A DNA stretch of 64,000 bases from Thiohalocapsa sp. ML1 (GCF_001469165.1 NZ_JABX01000021.1:41838-105837), one strand, 5' to 3'; shown: positions 19,691-28,328, counted from the stretch's first letter. The notes: generated from the letters alone by a model not told the origin. Numbers and translations: made by a program.

Positions 19691-20698
19691 ATGCCCGACA
19701 CGCAGCGAGCGGCCCTCCGCGACAACGCCCCCGAGGACTTGGTCCACGCCGAGCTCATGGCGTTGCGCCGGCGCATGGGCGCGCAGATCCTGGGCCAGCA
19801 GACCCTCGTGGACAGGCTCCTGGTGGCGCTGCTGGCCGACGGGCACCTGCTCGTGGAGGGCGCCCCGGGGCTCGCCAAGACCAGCGCCATCAAGGCGCTC
19901 GCGGCCGGTATCGAGGCGGACTTCCACCGCGTCCAGTTCACGCCGGACCTGCTCCCGGCGGACCTCACCGGCACCGAGATCTATCGCCCCGCGGACGGCT
20001 CCTTCCGCTTCGACCGCGGGCCGATCTTCCACAACCTGGTGCTCGCCGACGAGGTCAACCGCGCCCCGGCCAAGGTGCAGTCGGCGCTGCTGGAGGCGAT
20101 GGGCGAGCGGCAGGTGACCGTTGGCCGCGAAACCTTCGAGCTGCCGCAGTTGTTCCTGGTGATGGCGACGCAGAATCCCATTGAGCAGGAGGGCACCTAT
20201 CCGCTGCCGGAGGCCCAGCTCGACCGCTTTCTGCTGCACGTGCGCGTGGGCTATCCGGACATCGCCACCGAGAAGGCCATCCTCGCCCTCAACCGCGCCG
20301 CCGCGCTGGCCGACGGCGAGGCCCCGCCCGGGCGCCGCGTCAGCGAGGCGCAGGTGCTGGAAGCCAGGCGCAGCGCGCTTGGCGTCTACATGGCGCCGCA
20401 ACTGGAGGACTATCTGGTCCATCTGGTCATGGCCACGCGCGAGCCGGGCCGCTACAGCGCCGCCCTGGAGGGCTGGCTCCGGTTCGGGGCGAGCCCGCGT
20501 GCGACGCTTGCCCTCGACCGCTCCGCCCGCGCCTTGGCGTGGCTGGACGGGCGTGACTTCGTGACGCCGGAGGACGTGCAGGAGCTGGCGCCGGACTGCC
20601 TGCGCCACCGCCTGTTGCTCGACTACGAGGCCGAGGCCGAGGGGCGCCGCGTGGACGATTTCCTGGACCTGCTGCTGGCCCGGGTGCCGGTGCCCTGA
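19691..20698 (+). CDS. MoxR-type AAA+ ATPase
   Basis: Chaperone-like ATPase, first gene of the moxR-DUF58-VWA (Bat) cluster thought to assemble or protect envelope proteins. Of 335 residues: Walker A GAPGLAKT at 57-64, Walker B VLADEVNR at 117-124, sensor 1 MATQNP at 158-163, and the MoxR-typical GTYPLPEAQLDRF at 168-180. It heads the cluster that continues with the DUF58 gene after two tandem repeat copies (461 bp), an unusually long gap for these normally tight operons. Confidence 0.95.
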   Translation: MPDTQRAALRDNAPEDLVHAELMALRRRMGAQILGQQTLVDRLLVALLADGHLLVEGAPGLAKTSAIKALAAGIEADFHRVQFTPDLLPADLTGTEIYRPADGSFRFDRGPIFHNLVLADEVNRAPAKVQSALLEAMGERQVTVGRETFELPQLFLVMATQNPIEQEGTYPLPEAQLDRFLLHVRVGYPDIATEKAILALNRAAALADGEAPPGRRVSEAQVLEARRSALGVYMAPQLEDYLVHLVMATREPGRYSAALEGWLRFGASPRATLALDRSARALAWLDGRDFVTPEDVQELAPDCLRHRLLLDYEAEAEGRRVDDFLDLLLARVPVP

Positions 20699-20735
20699 GG
20701 CGGCCGGTGCCTGCGCGTCCGCCGGCACCACGCCC

Positions 20736-20957
20736 TAGATTGCTTGACGGCGCCTAATGTTTAGCAGATGAGTCAAGTTGCACGACGACATGGCGGTGGC
20801 AGGCGAAAGGGCCGAGGGCCGAGGGCCAAGGTCGGCCTCCTTGGCCCTTGGCCCTTGGCCCTCGGCCCTCGGCCCTTGGCCCTTGGTTCAATGCGCCAAC
20901 GAGCGCGCGGCGCAAAACGTTCCGTGCCCTGGTTGGTCTGAGGCTCTGCCTCGCTAG
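20736..20957. repeat. Interspersed repeat family 1, copy A
   Basis: Starts TAGATTGCTTGACGGCGCC, contains TTTAGCAGATGAGTCAAG, then an array of GGCCGAG/GGCCAAG heptamers followed by the reverse-complement heptamers CCTTGGC/CCTCGGC (about 20809-20886). It ends ...GTTCCGTGCCCTGG...GGTCTGAGGCTCTGCC and TCGCTAG. The central arrays are inverted and could fold into a very long hairpin. It is joined head-to-tail with copy B and lies between moxR and the DUF58 gene. Confidence 0.9.
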
Positions 20958-21157
20958 ATTGCTTGACGGCACGGAATGTTTAGCAAATGAGTCACATTTC
21001 ACGGCGACAAGGCGCTTGCAGGCAAAAGGGCCGAGGGCCGAGGGCCAAGGGAAACCTCCTTGGCCCTTGGCCCTCGGCCCTTTGGTTCACTTGCCGCAAC
21101 GAGCGGACGGCGCAAGACGCTCCGTGCCCTGCTTGGTCTGACGCCCTGCCTCGCTAG
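20955..21157. repeat. Interspersed repeat family 1, copy B
   Basis: Second copy in direct tandem with copy A, sharing the same ends (TAGATTGCTTGACGGC... and ...GCCTCGCTAG) but with a differently sized heptamer hairpin (about 21028-21085). It ends two bases before the ATG of the DUF58 gene, so the repeat occupies that gene's whole leader including the place of its ribosome binding site. Confidence 0.9.
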
Positions 21158-21159
21158 TC

Positions 21160-22131
21160 ATGCCTGCCGACGCATCGCCCGACGCTGTGCCGACCGCCGC
21201 TGCCCCCACCGACGCCGCCGACGGTGTCGCGAGCCTCTCGCTCAAGCGCCTCATCGCCTGCCGGGCGGAGGCGCGGCGCCTCGGCCTTGCGACTCGGGGC
21301 CGGGCCTTGGCGACGCGCGCCGGCACTCACCTGTCGCCGTTTCGCGGCCCGGGCATCGACTACGACGAGTCCCGCGTCTATGTGCCGGGGGACGACCCGC
21401 GCACGATGGACTGGCGGGTCACGGCCCGCGTTGGGCGGGCGCACGTGAAGCTCTTTCGCGAGGAGCGCGAGCAGCCGCTCTGGCTGCTCGTGGATCAGCG
21501 TGCGGCCATGCGCTTTGCGACCCGGGTCGCGTTCAAGTCGGTGGTCGCAGCGCGTGCCGCCGCGCTGCTCGGCTGGGCGGGCGTCGAGCGCGGCGAGCGC
21601 GTCGGCGGGCTGGTGTTCGACGAGCAGGCGCATACCGAGCGTCGCCCGGCGCCAAGGCAGGCGCCGCTGCTCGGCCTGCTGGGGGCGCTGGCGGGGCCCG
21701 CGACGGCGCCTGGCACCGGAGGCGGCTACGCTCGCCTTGGTGATGCCGTGGAGCGCCTGCTCAGCCTGTCCCCGGACGGCGGCTTGGCCTTCGTCATCAG
21801 CGACTTCGCCGACGCCGACGTGGACGACACCTGGCTTGCCCGGCTTACCCGGCGCTGCGAGGTCGCGCTGGTGGCGGTGCATGACCCCATCGAAGAGACG
21901 GCCCCGCCGGCCGGCCGCTACCCGGTGCTCGGCGTCGGCGGGCGTCGCACCCTCGATACGCACAGCGCCGGCCGGCGCGCCTGGTATGAGCGCGGCTTCC
22001 AGCACCGGCGGCAGCGGCTCGCGGACCTGGCGCGGCGGCGCGGTGCGCATCTGCTGGCACTGCGCACGGACTGGGCCGTCGGGCCCGCGCTCGCACGCGG
22101 GCTCGGACAGCCAATGGGGCGGACCGGATGA
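21160..22131 (+). CDS. DUF58 domain protein of the Bat cluster
   Basis: A 323-residue cytosolic protein with the DUF58 signature (SPFRGPGIDYDESRVYVPGDD followed by DWRVTAR and HVKLFREERE) and a VWA-like region (PLWLLVDQRAAM; LAFVISDFAD). DUF58 proteins are usually encoded between MoxR and VWA genes and are thought to act with them. The start follows a repeat copy by two bases and has no recognisable Shine-Dalgarno, so translation may depend on coupling or on sequence supplied by the repeat. The next gene overlaps by four bases (ATGA). Confidence 0.9.
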   Translation: MPADASPDAVPTAAAPTDAADGVASLSLKRLIACRAEARRLGLATRGRALATRAGTHLSPFRGPGIDYDESRVYVPGDDPRTMDWRVTARVGRAHVKLFREEREQPLWLLVDQRAAMRFATRVAFKSVVAARAAALLGWAGVERGERVGGLVFDEQAHTERRPAPRQAPLLGLLGALAGPATAPGTGGGYARLGDAVERLLSLSPDGGLAFVISDFADADVDDTWLARLTRRCEVALVAVHDPIEETAPPAGRYPVLGVGGRRTLDTHSAGRRAWYERGFQHRRQRLADLARRRGAHLLALRTDWAVGPALARGLGQPMGRTG

Positions 22132-22643
22132 ACGCCGACCCACTGGCCGGGCTGCGCGATTACCACCTGCCGGAGCCGCTCCACTGGTGGCCGCCGGCGC
22201 CGGGCTGGTGGCTCGTCGCGCTGCTCGCCGGCGTCGGGCTCGCACTCTGGTGGCGGCGGCAGCGGCGGCGCCGGCAACGGACGGCGGCGTCCGCTCTGGC
22301 GCTCGCGGAGCTTGCGCAGCTTCGCTCGCGCTGGCAGGCGGACGGCAACGATCTCGCGTTCCTGCGCGGCCTGTCCGCGCTGTTGCGGCGCTATGTGCTG
22401 GCGCGCTACCCGGCCGATGCCGCCGCCGGCCTCACCGGTGCGGCCTGGATCGACTATCTGCGGCGCAAGTGCGCGGACGCCCCGGCGGCACTGCGTGAGG
22501 GCCTGGCGGGTAACCTGGGGGAAGCGCTGACGGAGTCGGCTTACCGGCCCGCGGCGGCGGTTGATGCCGCGGCACTTGCGGATGCCGCGGCGGCGCTGTT
22601 TCGCCACGGCGCGGCGGCGGGCAAGGGCAGCGCGCCATGCTGA
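22128..22643 (+). CDS. DUF4381 membrane protein of the Bat cluster
   Basis: A 171-residue protein with the N-terminal family motif DPLAGLRDYHLPEPLHWWPPAPGW, one transmembrane helix (about 24-42, WWLVALLAGVGLALWW), then a basic stretch and a cytosolic alpha-helical part (LRGLSALLRRYVLARYP). It overlaps the DUF58 stop by ATGA and its end overlaps batA. DUF4381 proteins accompany VWA proteins in aerotolerance clusters; their biochemical role is unknown. Confidence 0.9.
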   Translation: MNADPLAGLRDYHLPEPLHWWPPAPGWWLVALLAGVGLALWWRRQRRRRQRTAASALALAELAQLRSRWQADGNDLAFLRGLSALLRRYVLARYPADAAAGLTGAAWIDYLRRKCADAPAALREGLAGNLGEALTESAYRPAAAVDAAALADAAAALFRHGAAAGKGSAPC

Positions 22644-23698
22644 CGCTGGCCTGGCCCTGGGTGCTCGCCGCGCTGGCGCTGCCGCTGGTGCTGCGCTGGC
22701 TGTTGCCGCCGGCGCGCCGGGTGCAGGGCCGCGCGCTGCGCTTGCCGGCGAACGCGGCGCTGGCGGCCCTCGCCGCCCTGCCCGAGGTGCGGCTGCGGCG
22801 GCTGCGGCTACTCGTGGCCGTGGCCGCCTGGTTGCTGCTCGTGCTCGCCGCGGCGCGCCCGCAGTGGCTGGGGGAGCCCGCGGCGCTGCCCATGTCCGGC
22901 CGCGACCTGATGCTGGTGGTGGACGTCTCCGGCAGCATGGAGCAGCCGGATTTCGAGCTGGCCGGGCAGCCGGCGAGCCGACTCGCGGTGGTCAAGCAGG
23001 CGGCAAGGGCCTTCATTGAGCGCCGGGCGCAGGATCGCCTCGGGCTCATCCTGTTTGCGAGCGCGCCCTACGTGCAGACGCCGCTGACCTACGACCGCAA
23101 CGCCGTGGTGCAGATGCTGGAGGAGGCCGTCGTGGGCCTCGCCGGCCGGGATACGGCTATCGGCGATGCCATCGGGCTCGCCGTGAAGCGGCTGCGGGCG
23201 GAGCCGCCGGGCAACCGCGTCATCGTGCTGCTGACGGACGGCGACAACAGCGTCGGCCGGCTGACGCCGCTGCAGGCGGCGGGCCTGGCCGCCCGCGCCG
23301 GCGTGCGCATCTACAGCATCGGGCTTGGCGGCGTCGAGGGCGCTTCGGTCGGCGGCTACCGATTGCGGCAGGCGGGCGATGATCTGAATCCGGAGCTGCT
23401 GCGCGCCGTCGCAAGCCTGACCGGCGGGCGCTATTTCGCCGCCGCCGATGCGCGGGAGCTGGCGGCAGCCTACGCGGCGCTGGACCGTCTGGAGCCGAGC
23501 GTCCGGGCGTTGCAGACCTATCGGCCCGCACGGGACCTGTACCCGCTGCCGGCGGCGCTGGCGCTCGGCCTCTGCCTGCTGCTGGCGCTGCCCCATCTGC
23601 ATCTGCATCTGCCGCCGCCGGTGCGGGCGCGGCTCGGCGGCCATCCCGAAGCCGCCGACGCGGGCGTGGCCGCTGTGGAGTCCCGCGATGCCCGTTGA
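22637..23698 (+). CDS. batA: VWA-domain membrane protein BatA
   Basis: Inner-membrane protein of 353 residues with hydrophobic segments at about 5-25 and 57-73, a von Willebrand A domain beginning LMLVVDVSGSM (MIDAS residues DxSGS, 96-100), and a final helix around 300-318. MIDAS continuation motifs include the TDGDNSVG segment. It overlaps DUF4381 by seven bases and the following batB-type gene by eleven. Family knowledge links BatA/B to aerotolerance and stress in Bacteroides and spirochaetes; function in this organism is inferred. Confidence 0.92.
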   Translation: MLTLAWPWVLAALALPLVLRWLLPPARRVQGRALRLPANAALAALAALPEVRLRRLRLLVAVAAWLLLVLAAARPQWLGEPAALPMSGRDLMLVVDVSGSMEQPDFELAGQPASRLAVVKQAARAFIERRAQDRLGLILFASAPYVQTPLTYDRNAVVQMLEEAVVGLAGRDTAIGDAIGLAVKRLRAEPPGNRVIVLLTDGDNSVGRLTPLQAAGLAARAGVRIYSIGLGGVEGASVGGYRLRQAGDDLNPELLRAVASLTGGRYFAAADARELAAAYAALDRLEPSVRALQTYRPARDLYPLPAALALGLCLLLALPHLHLHLPPPVRARLGGHPEAADAGVAAVESRDAR

Positions 23699-25445
23699 TC
23701 CGCACTGGCTGCGGCCCGGCTGGCTCTGGCTGCTGCCGCTGCTGGCCCTGGTGATCTGGCTGATCCTGCGCCGGCAGCGCCAGGAGCGGCGCTGGGAGGA
23801 CCTGGTCGACGCACCGCTGCGCGAGCTGGTGCTGACGCCGGGCGCCGGTGCCCGGCCGCGCGTGCTGCTGGCGCTGGTGGCCGTCGGCTGGCTGCTGGTG
23901 GCGGCTGCCCTGGCCGGACCGGCCTGGCAGCTCGCGAGCCGGCCGGTGTTTCGCATCGAGCACCCGCGCGTGCTGTTGCTCGATCTGTCCGCGAGCATGC
24001 AGGCGCAGGACATCGCGCCCTCGCGCCTCGCGCGGGCGCGGTTCGAGGTCATGGATCTGCTGCGCGGCACCGACGAGGGGCAGTTCGCGCTCATCGCCTT
24101 CGGCGCCGAGCCCTTTCTGATCGCGCCGCTGACGACGGACGCCGGCACCATTGTCGAGCAGGTGCCGCTGCTCGCGCCCGAGGTACTGCCGGTGACCGGC
24201 GAGCGGCGGACCGACCTCGCCCTCGACATGGCCGGCGTGCTGCTGCGACGCAGCGCCGCCACGGGCGGCGACGTCCTGCTCGTGACCGACGGCGTCAGCA
24301 CACTGGCCGAGACAGTGGCCGCGGCCGGCGCGCTGCGCGCCGCCGGGCATCGGGTCTCGGTGCTTGCGCTGTCGACGCACCCGGATTTCGCCGCGGTGGC
24401 CGCGGCCGGCGGCGGCATCGTCGTGACCTCGCGTGCCGATGACCTGGATACGGCGCGGCTGCTCGCGCTGCAGGATGAGCGGCGCATCGACGCCGCCGGC
24501 AGGCAGGTCAGCGTGGAGCGGCAATGGCGCGACGACGGGCCCTGGCTCCTGCTGCTGGCGCTGCCGTTGGCGGCGCTCGCGTTCCGGCGCGGCTGGCTCG
24601 GCGTGCTGCCGTTGGCGTTGCTGCTGACGCCGCCGCCGGCGGCCGCTTCGCCCTGGGCCGAGCTGTGGCTGCGCCCGGAGCAGCGCGCGCTGCGGGCGGC
24701 GGCGGCGGGTGAGCTCGAGCGGGCGCTCGCGGGCATGGATGACGCGCGCTGGCGGGCGGCGCTGCGCTATCGGGGCGGTGACTATGCCGGGGCGCTGGAT
24801 GACCTGAGCGGGCTCACCGGCGCCGAGGCCCATTACAACCGCGGCAACGCGCTGGCGAGGCTCGGCCGCTACGACGCGGCGCTGGCGGAGTATGACGCGG
24901 CCCTGGCGCTCGTACCCGAGCACGCCGACGCGGAGCACAACCGGCGCCTGTTGCTCGGCCTGATGCGCGAGCCCGTGCCCGCCCGCCTTCAAGGCGGCGC
25001 GGACAACGACGCTATGCAGGGCGCGGAGCCCGGCGCGGGCGCTGCCGAGACGGACGCCGGCGAGTCGGGGCAAGCGGGTGCGGAGGCAGGGACGAGTGAT
25101 CCGTCGGCCTTGGACGGCGGTGGCGCCAGCGCGGGCTCGCCCGGCGCCGACGGGCCGGCCGGCGCGGCACCAGCGCCGAGCGTGTTGCCCGAGGCATCGC
25201 AGCAGCGGGACGGCGCCGCCGCCACCGCCGCGGACAGCGCCGGGTCATCCGGCGCGCTCGGCGAGCCCGTCGGCGGCCGGGGCCTCAGCGGCGACACCGA
25301 GGACCCTGGCGCCGACGCCGAGCTGCCGTCCGCCGATGCCGTCGCCGACGGCTATCTGCTGCAACAGGTCCCGGACGACCCCGGCCGCCTGCTGCGCGAA
25401 CGTCTGATGCTCCAGTACCTGCGCCGCCATGGCGAATTGCACTAA
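23688..25445 (+). CDS. Fused BatB-BatC protein (VWA plus TPR)
   Basis: 585 residues. The start MPVDPHWLRPGW overlaps the end of batA. The N-terminal half is BatB-like: membrane helices at about 10-26 and 60-80, then a VWA domain with VLLLDLSASMQ. After two more hydrophobic stretches (about 285-320) comes a TPR unit (EAHYNRGNALARLGRYDAALA) typical of BatC. The C-terminal 150 residues are a low-complexity Ala/Gly/Asp-rich tail ending in the BatC-like LLQQVPDDPGRLLRERLMLQ. The stop TAA falls on the first bases of repeat copy C, so the repeat provides the stop codon. Confidence 0.9.
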   Translation: MPVDPHWLRPGWLWLLPLLALVIWLILRRQRQERRWEDLVDAPLRELVLTPGAGARPRVLLALVAVGWLLVAAALAGPAWQLASRPVFRIEHPRVLLLDLSASMQAQDIAPSRLARARFEVMDLLRGTDEGQFALIAFGAEPFLIAPLTTDAGTIVEQVPLLAPEVLPVTGERRTDLALDMAGVLLRRSAATGGDVLLVTDGVSTLAETVAAAGALRAAGHRVSVLALSTHPDFAAVAAAGGGIVVTSRADDLDTARLLALQDERRIDAAGRQVSVERQWRDDGPWLLLLALPLAALAFRRGWLGVLPLALLLTPPPAAASPWAELWLRPEQRALRAAAAGELERALAGMDDARWRAALRYRGGDYAGALDDLSGLTGAEAHYNRGNALARLGRYDAALAEYDAALALVPEHADAEHNRRLLLGLMREPVPARLQGGADNDAMQGAEPGAGAAETDAGESGQAGAEAGTSDPSALDGGGASAGSPGADGPAGAAPAPSVLPEASQQRDGAAATAADSAGSSGALGEPVGGRGLSGDTEDPGADAELPSADAVADGYLLQQVPDDPGRLLRERLMLQYLRRHGELH

Positions 25446-25777
25446 ATTGCTTGACGGCGCCTAATGGTTAGTAGACGAGCCAAGTTTCGCGACGCCACGG
25501 CGCTTGCAGGCAAAAGGGCCGAGGGAGCCGCCCCCTCGGCCCTTGGTTCACCTGCGCCGATGAGTCAAGTTTCGACGGGGCGTCGGACTGGCGAGGCGCG
25601 TCGGGATCGAAATCGAAATCGAACCGAGTGCCGACCGATCCCGATCCCGATCCCGATCCCGATCCCGATCCCGATCCCGATCCCGGATCGATCCCGATCC
25701 CGATCCTGATCCCGATTTCGATAGCGATTTCGATGGCGATGAGCACGACTCGTCGGTCTGAGGCGAAGCCTCGATAG
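25443..25777. repeat. Interspersed repeat family 1, composite copy C with (GATCCC)n
   Basis: Starts TAAATTGCTTGACGGCGCC and carries a short GGCCGAGGG hairpin (25517-25545). It then restarts with GATGAGTCAAGTTTCGACGG, GTCGGACTGGCGAGGCG and GAAATCGAACCGAGTGCCGA, and runs into GATCCC hexamers (25637-25709, with GATTTC variants to about 25737). It ends GAGCACGACTCGTCGGTCTG...CTCGATAG. The right half is closely matched by copy G at 47.4-47.6 kb. Confidence 0.88.
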
Positions 25778-25973
25778 ATTGCTTGATGGCGCCGACTGTT
25801 TGCAGATGAGTCACGTTTCACGACGACACGGCGCTTGTAGGCAAAAGGGCCGAGGGCCGAGGGCCGAGGGAGCCCGCCTCGGCCCTCGGCCGGTGGCCCT
25901 CGGTTCTCCTGCGGCGACGACCGGATTGCGAAAGAAAGCGCTCCGCGCCCTGGGCGGTCTGAGGCTCTGTCTG
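25775..25973. repeat. Interspersed repeat family 1, copy D merging into batD
   Basis: Starts TAGATTGCTTGATGGCGCC directly after copy C and has the heptamer hairpin at about 25849-25903. Its right end (GCGCTCCGCGCCCTGGGCGG then TCTGAGGCTCTGTCTGCC) lines up with the right ends of copies A and B, but instead of closing in GCTAG it continues as open reading frame coding for the batD signal peptide. Confidence 0.85.
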
Positions 25974-27365
25974 CCGCTGCTCCTCGCGCTGGCGCTCGGG
26001 CTGTTGCTCGGCATCGGCGGGCTGCATGCCGCCGATGTGCCGGCGGACGACGTCCTGCTGGAGGTCAGCGCCGACACGAGCGCGCCCTATGTGCAGTCCC
26101 GGCTGCGCTACCGCGTGCGCGTCCTCGCGCGGGTGCCGCTGCGGGGTGCGACGCTGACGGAGCCCGCGGGGGAGGGCGCGCTGATCCAGCGGCTGGGCCA
26201 GGAGCAGCGCTCCGAGAGCCTGCGCAACGGCCGCGAGTACCGCGTCATCGAGCGGCTCTACAGCGTGGTGCCGCAGCGCTCGGGTGAGCTCACCATCGTG
26301 GCGCCGACGCTCTCTGCCGCCGTTCCGCTGCGGGCGCTCAAGGGCGCGGCGCAGAGCGACGCGCTGATCGAGCGGCGCACCGTCATCTCCCGCACGGCAC
26401 CCGATCTGGTGCTGCGGGTGCGACCGCCCCCGGCGGGTGCCGAGGTGCCCTGGCTGCCCGCGGAGTCCGTTTCGGTGACGCAGACCTGGTCTCCGGAGGC
26501 GGCCGAGGTGCGGGTCGGGGAGCCGGTGACGCGGCGCACCGTCATCGACGCCACCGGCGTGGGCGCCGCGGCGCTGACGTTGCCGGCGCCGCCTTCGGTG
26601 GACGGCCTTCGGGTGTATCCGGAGCCGGCGCAGACCGAGGTCCGGCAGGTGGGCGACGACCTCGCACTGACGACGGTCTTGACCGAGACGCTGGTGCCCA
26701 CCCTGCCCGGAATTTTGCGGGTGCCGGAGCTGCGCATCCCGTGGTGGAGCCTGGGGGCCGATGCATCGCGGCAGGCAGCGGTGCCGGCGCGGGATCTTGT
26801 TGTCGTCGGCGCCGGCGCCGCGCAGGACGCGGTCACTACGCGGGCGACGACGTGGCGGGAACGGTTTCTGGCCCGGGCGGGTGCCGACGTCTGGTCGCCG
26901 CATGCGCTGGCGGCGCTGCTTGGGCTCGGCTGGCTCGTGACGCTGTTGCTCTGGCGGCGGGAACGCCGCCACGGCGCGGCAGCCCCGACCCGGGTGCAGG
27001 CCGCGCCACCCGCGCTGAGCCGCGCCGACCTGTCGCGGCGGTTTCGGCTCGCCTGCGAGCGCGACGATGCCCGAGAGGCGCGGCGGCAGCTCGTTGCCTG
27101 GGCGTCCGTGCGGCAAGGGGCACGCGCCGAGCGGCCCGACGTGGCGGCGGCGTTGCGGGATGCCGGGGCCGGGGACGACGCGCTCGCGACGCTGCGGGAG
27201 CTGGACCGCTGCGTCTACGGTGCGGCCAGTGACGCAGCGGCGAGCCGGTGGCGGGGCGGCGCAACGCTGCGGCTCATCGCGCCGCTGCTCGATGCGGTGC
27301 CGCAGCAGCCGGGGCCGGTCCCGCCGGGGCTGCCGCCGCTGTTCCCGGAGTCTGCGCACCGATGA
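25893..27365 (+). CDS. batD: BatD-like protein
   Basis: Periplasm-facing membrane protein of the Bat cluster. From the GTG at 25893 it has 490 residues: a signal peptide (RKKALRALGGLRLCLPLLLA... ending GGLHAA), a large extracytoplasmic beta-rich region (two or three Ig-like modules; the ESVSVTQTWSPEAAEVRVGEPVTR repeat-type motif), a membrane helix around 370-390 (LAALLGLGWLVTLLLWRR) and a cytosolic helical tail. Start choice is uncertain: GTG at 25893, TTG at 25926 and ATG at 25806 are all possible and none has a clear ribosome binding site. The signal-peptide coding sequence is shared with repeat family 1. Confidence 0.85.
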   Translation: MALGSPAATTGLRKKALRALGGLRLCLPLLLALALGLLLGIGGLHAADVPADDVLLEVSADTSAPYVQSRLRYRVRVLARVPLRGATLTEPAGEGALIQRLGQEQRSESLRNGREYRVIERLYSVVPQRSGELTIVAPTLSAAVPLRALKGAAQSDALIERRTVISRTAPDLVLRVRPPPAGAEVPWLPAESVSVTQTWSPEAAEVRVGEPVTRRTVIDATGVGAAALTLPAPPSVDGLRVYPEPAQTEVRQVGDDLALTTVLTETLVPTLPGILRVPELRIPWWSLGADASRQAAVPARDLVVVGAGAAQDAVTTRATTWRERFLARAGADVWSPHALAALLGLGWLVTLLLWRRERRHGAAAPTRVQAAPPALSRADLSRRFRLACERDDAREARRQLVAWASVRQGARAERPDVAAALRDAGAGDDALATLRELDRCVYGAASDAAASRWRGGATLRLIAPLLDAVPQQPGPVPPGLPPLFPESAHR

Positions 27366-27368
27366 CGC

Positions 27369-27482
27369 TAGATTGCTCGGCGGCGCGAAAGGCTTGCAGA
27401 TGAGCAAAAGGGCCGAGGGCCGAGGGCCGAGGGCGAAGGGCCAAGGGCGAAGGGCCAAGGGCCAAGGGCGAAGGGCCAAGGA
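27369..27482. repeat. Interspersed repeat family 1, partial copy E
   Basis: Begins TAGATTGCTCGGCGGCGC three bases after the batD stop, has GCTTGCAGATGAG, then one arm only of heptamers (GGCCGAG, GGCGAAG, GGCCAAG, about 27408-27482). The opposite arm is missing, so no long hairpin forms here. Confidence 0.8.
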
Positions 27483-27528
27483 AGCCGGGGTGACGCTTAC
27501 CGGCGGCGACGCGCGCCGCGCAAACGCA

Positions 27529-27566
27529 AAGGGCGCGCCAGCATCGCTGGCGCGCCCTTGTCTGTT
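27529..27566. terminator. Strong intrinsic terminator, probably bidirectional
   Basis: Perfect 14-bp stem AAGGGCGCGCCAGC / GCTGGCGCGCCCTT (27529-27542 and 27546-27559) with a three-base loop, followed by GTCTGTTTT on the plus strand. It separates the plus-strand Bat cluster from the convergent minus-strand M15 peptidase gene and can serve both. Confidence 0.8.
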
Positions 27567-27616
27567 TTCGGCGCTGTACGGATGACAGCGTCGATGCCCT
27601 CTGCCAGCGGTCTGGG

Positions 27617-28147
27617 CTAGGCGCCCCAGCGGCGCACGCGGCCGGTGTCGAGGTGGACGAAGTCCGAGCGCGGATAGTAGCCGACGCCGCCGCGGCTCAG
27701 GGTCAGTGCGGCATCCCGAATGTTGCGGGTCGGCATTTCCGTCAGGCGGACATCAATGGCCTGCCCGGTCGTGTGCAGGCTCTGCCGGGCGACCCCCGAC
27801 GAGGCGCGGCGCAGCATGGCGTTGGTGCGCGGTGAGCGGAAGCCGCTGATGATCTCGAAGGTGCCGTCGTCGTGGCCGAGACCCAGCTTCACGTCGTGCA
27901 GCAGATCGAACAGGCGCGGATCGATGGCCGTCTCGTCGCCCGTGCGGAAGTCCCGCAAGAAATGATTCAGGCGTTGCAGCGCGCTGCGCTGGTAGTTGTC
28001 GCCGATCCGATAGGCGACGCTGATGCGTTCATCCGTGTGCAAATGATGCAGCGAGAGCGTGCGGACCTGCATGTCCGCGGTACGACGGGCCCAGACTGGC
28101 GCTGATGCAACAGCTAAGCCTGCGCCGAGGAAATAACGGCGATTCAT
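27617..28147 (-). CDS. MepK-like murein endopeptidase (DUF882 / peptidase M15 family)
   Basis: Periplasmic zinc peptidase cutting peptidoglycan cross-links, related to E. coli YcbK/MepK. The 176-residue product has an N-terminal twin-arginine-like signal (MNRRYFLGAGLAVASAPVWA). The catalytic region shows FEIISGFRSPRTN, the zinc ligand motif HTTGQAIDVRL (His and Asp) and the second histidine in FVHLDTG near the C-terminus. The length is typical. It is divergent from a lytic transglycosylase across an AT-rich 234-bp region, suggesting coordinated cell-wall remodelling. Confidence 0.92.
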   Translation of the reverse strand: MNRRYFLGAGLAVASAPVWARRTADMQVRTLSLHHLHTDERISVAYRIGDNYQRSALQRLNHFLRDFRTGDETAIDPRLFDLLHDVKLGLGHDDGTFEIISGFRSPRTNAMLRRASSGVARQSLHTTGQAIDVRLTEMPTRNIRDAALTLSRGGVGYYPRSDFVHLDTGRVRRWGA

Positions 28148-28328
28148 TGAGATTCCCCCGATTTTGCGATTTATTGTGCAAACCGATTATAGCCGCGAAG
28201 GTACAATTTGCAATGTCTTGGCAGCGAAAAGTGGATCTTGGATGCTATTGCTGAGCCAAGCTGTGACGAGTACATCGCAAGTGATTATTCAGCAAGATAA
28301 AAAGGCAGATACGAAGGTTATTCGCTGC

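Noticed and set aside
27408..27482. Coding potential of the heptamer arrays (RAEGRGPRAKG-type peptides)
   Set aside because: The peptides are direct translations of the repeat in all copies and are not tied to start codons or conserved frames.
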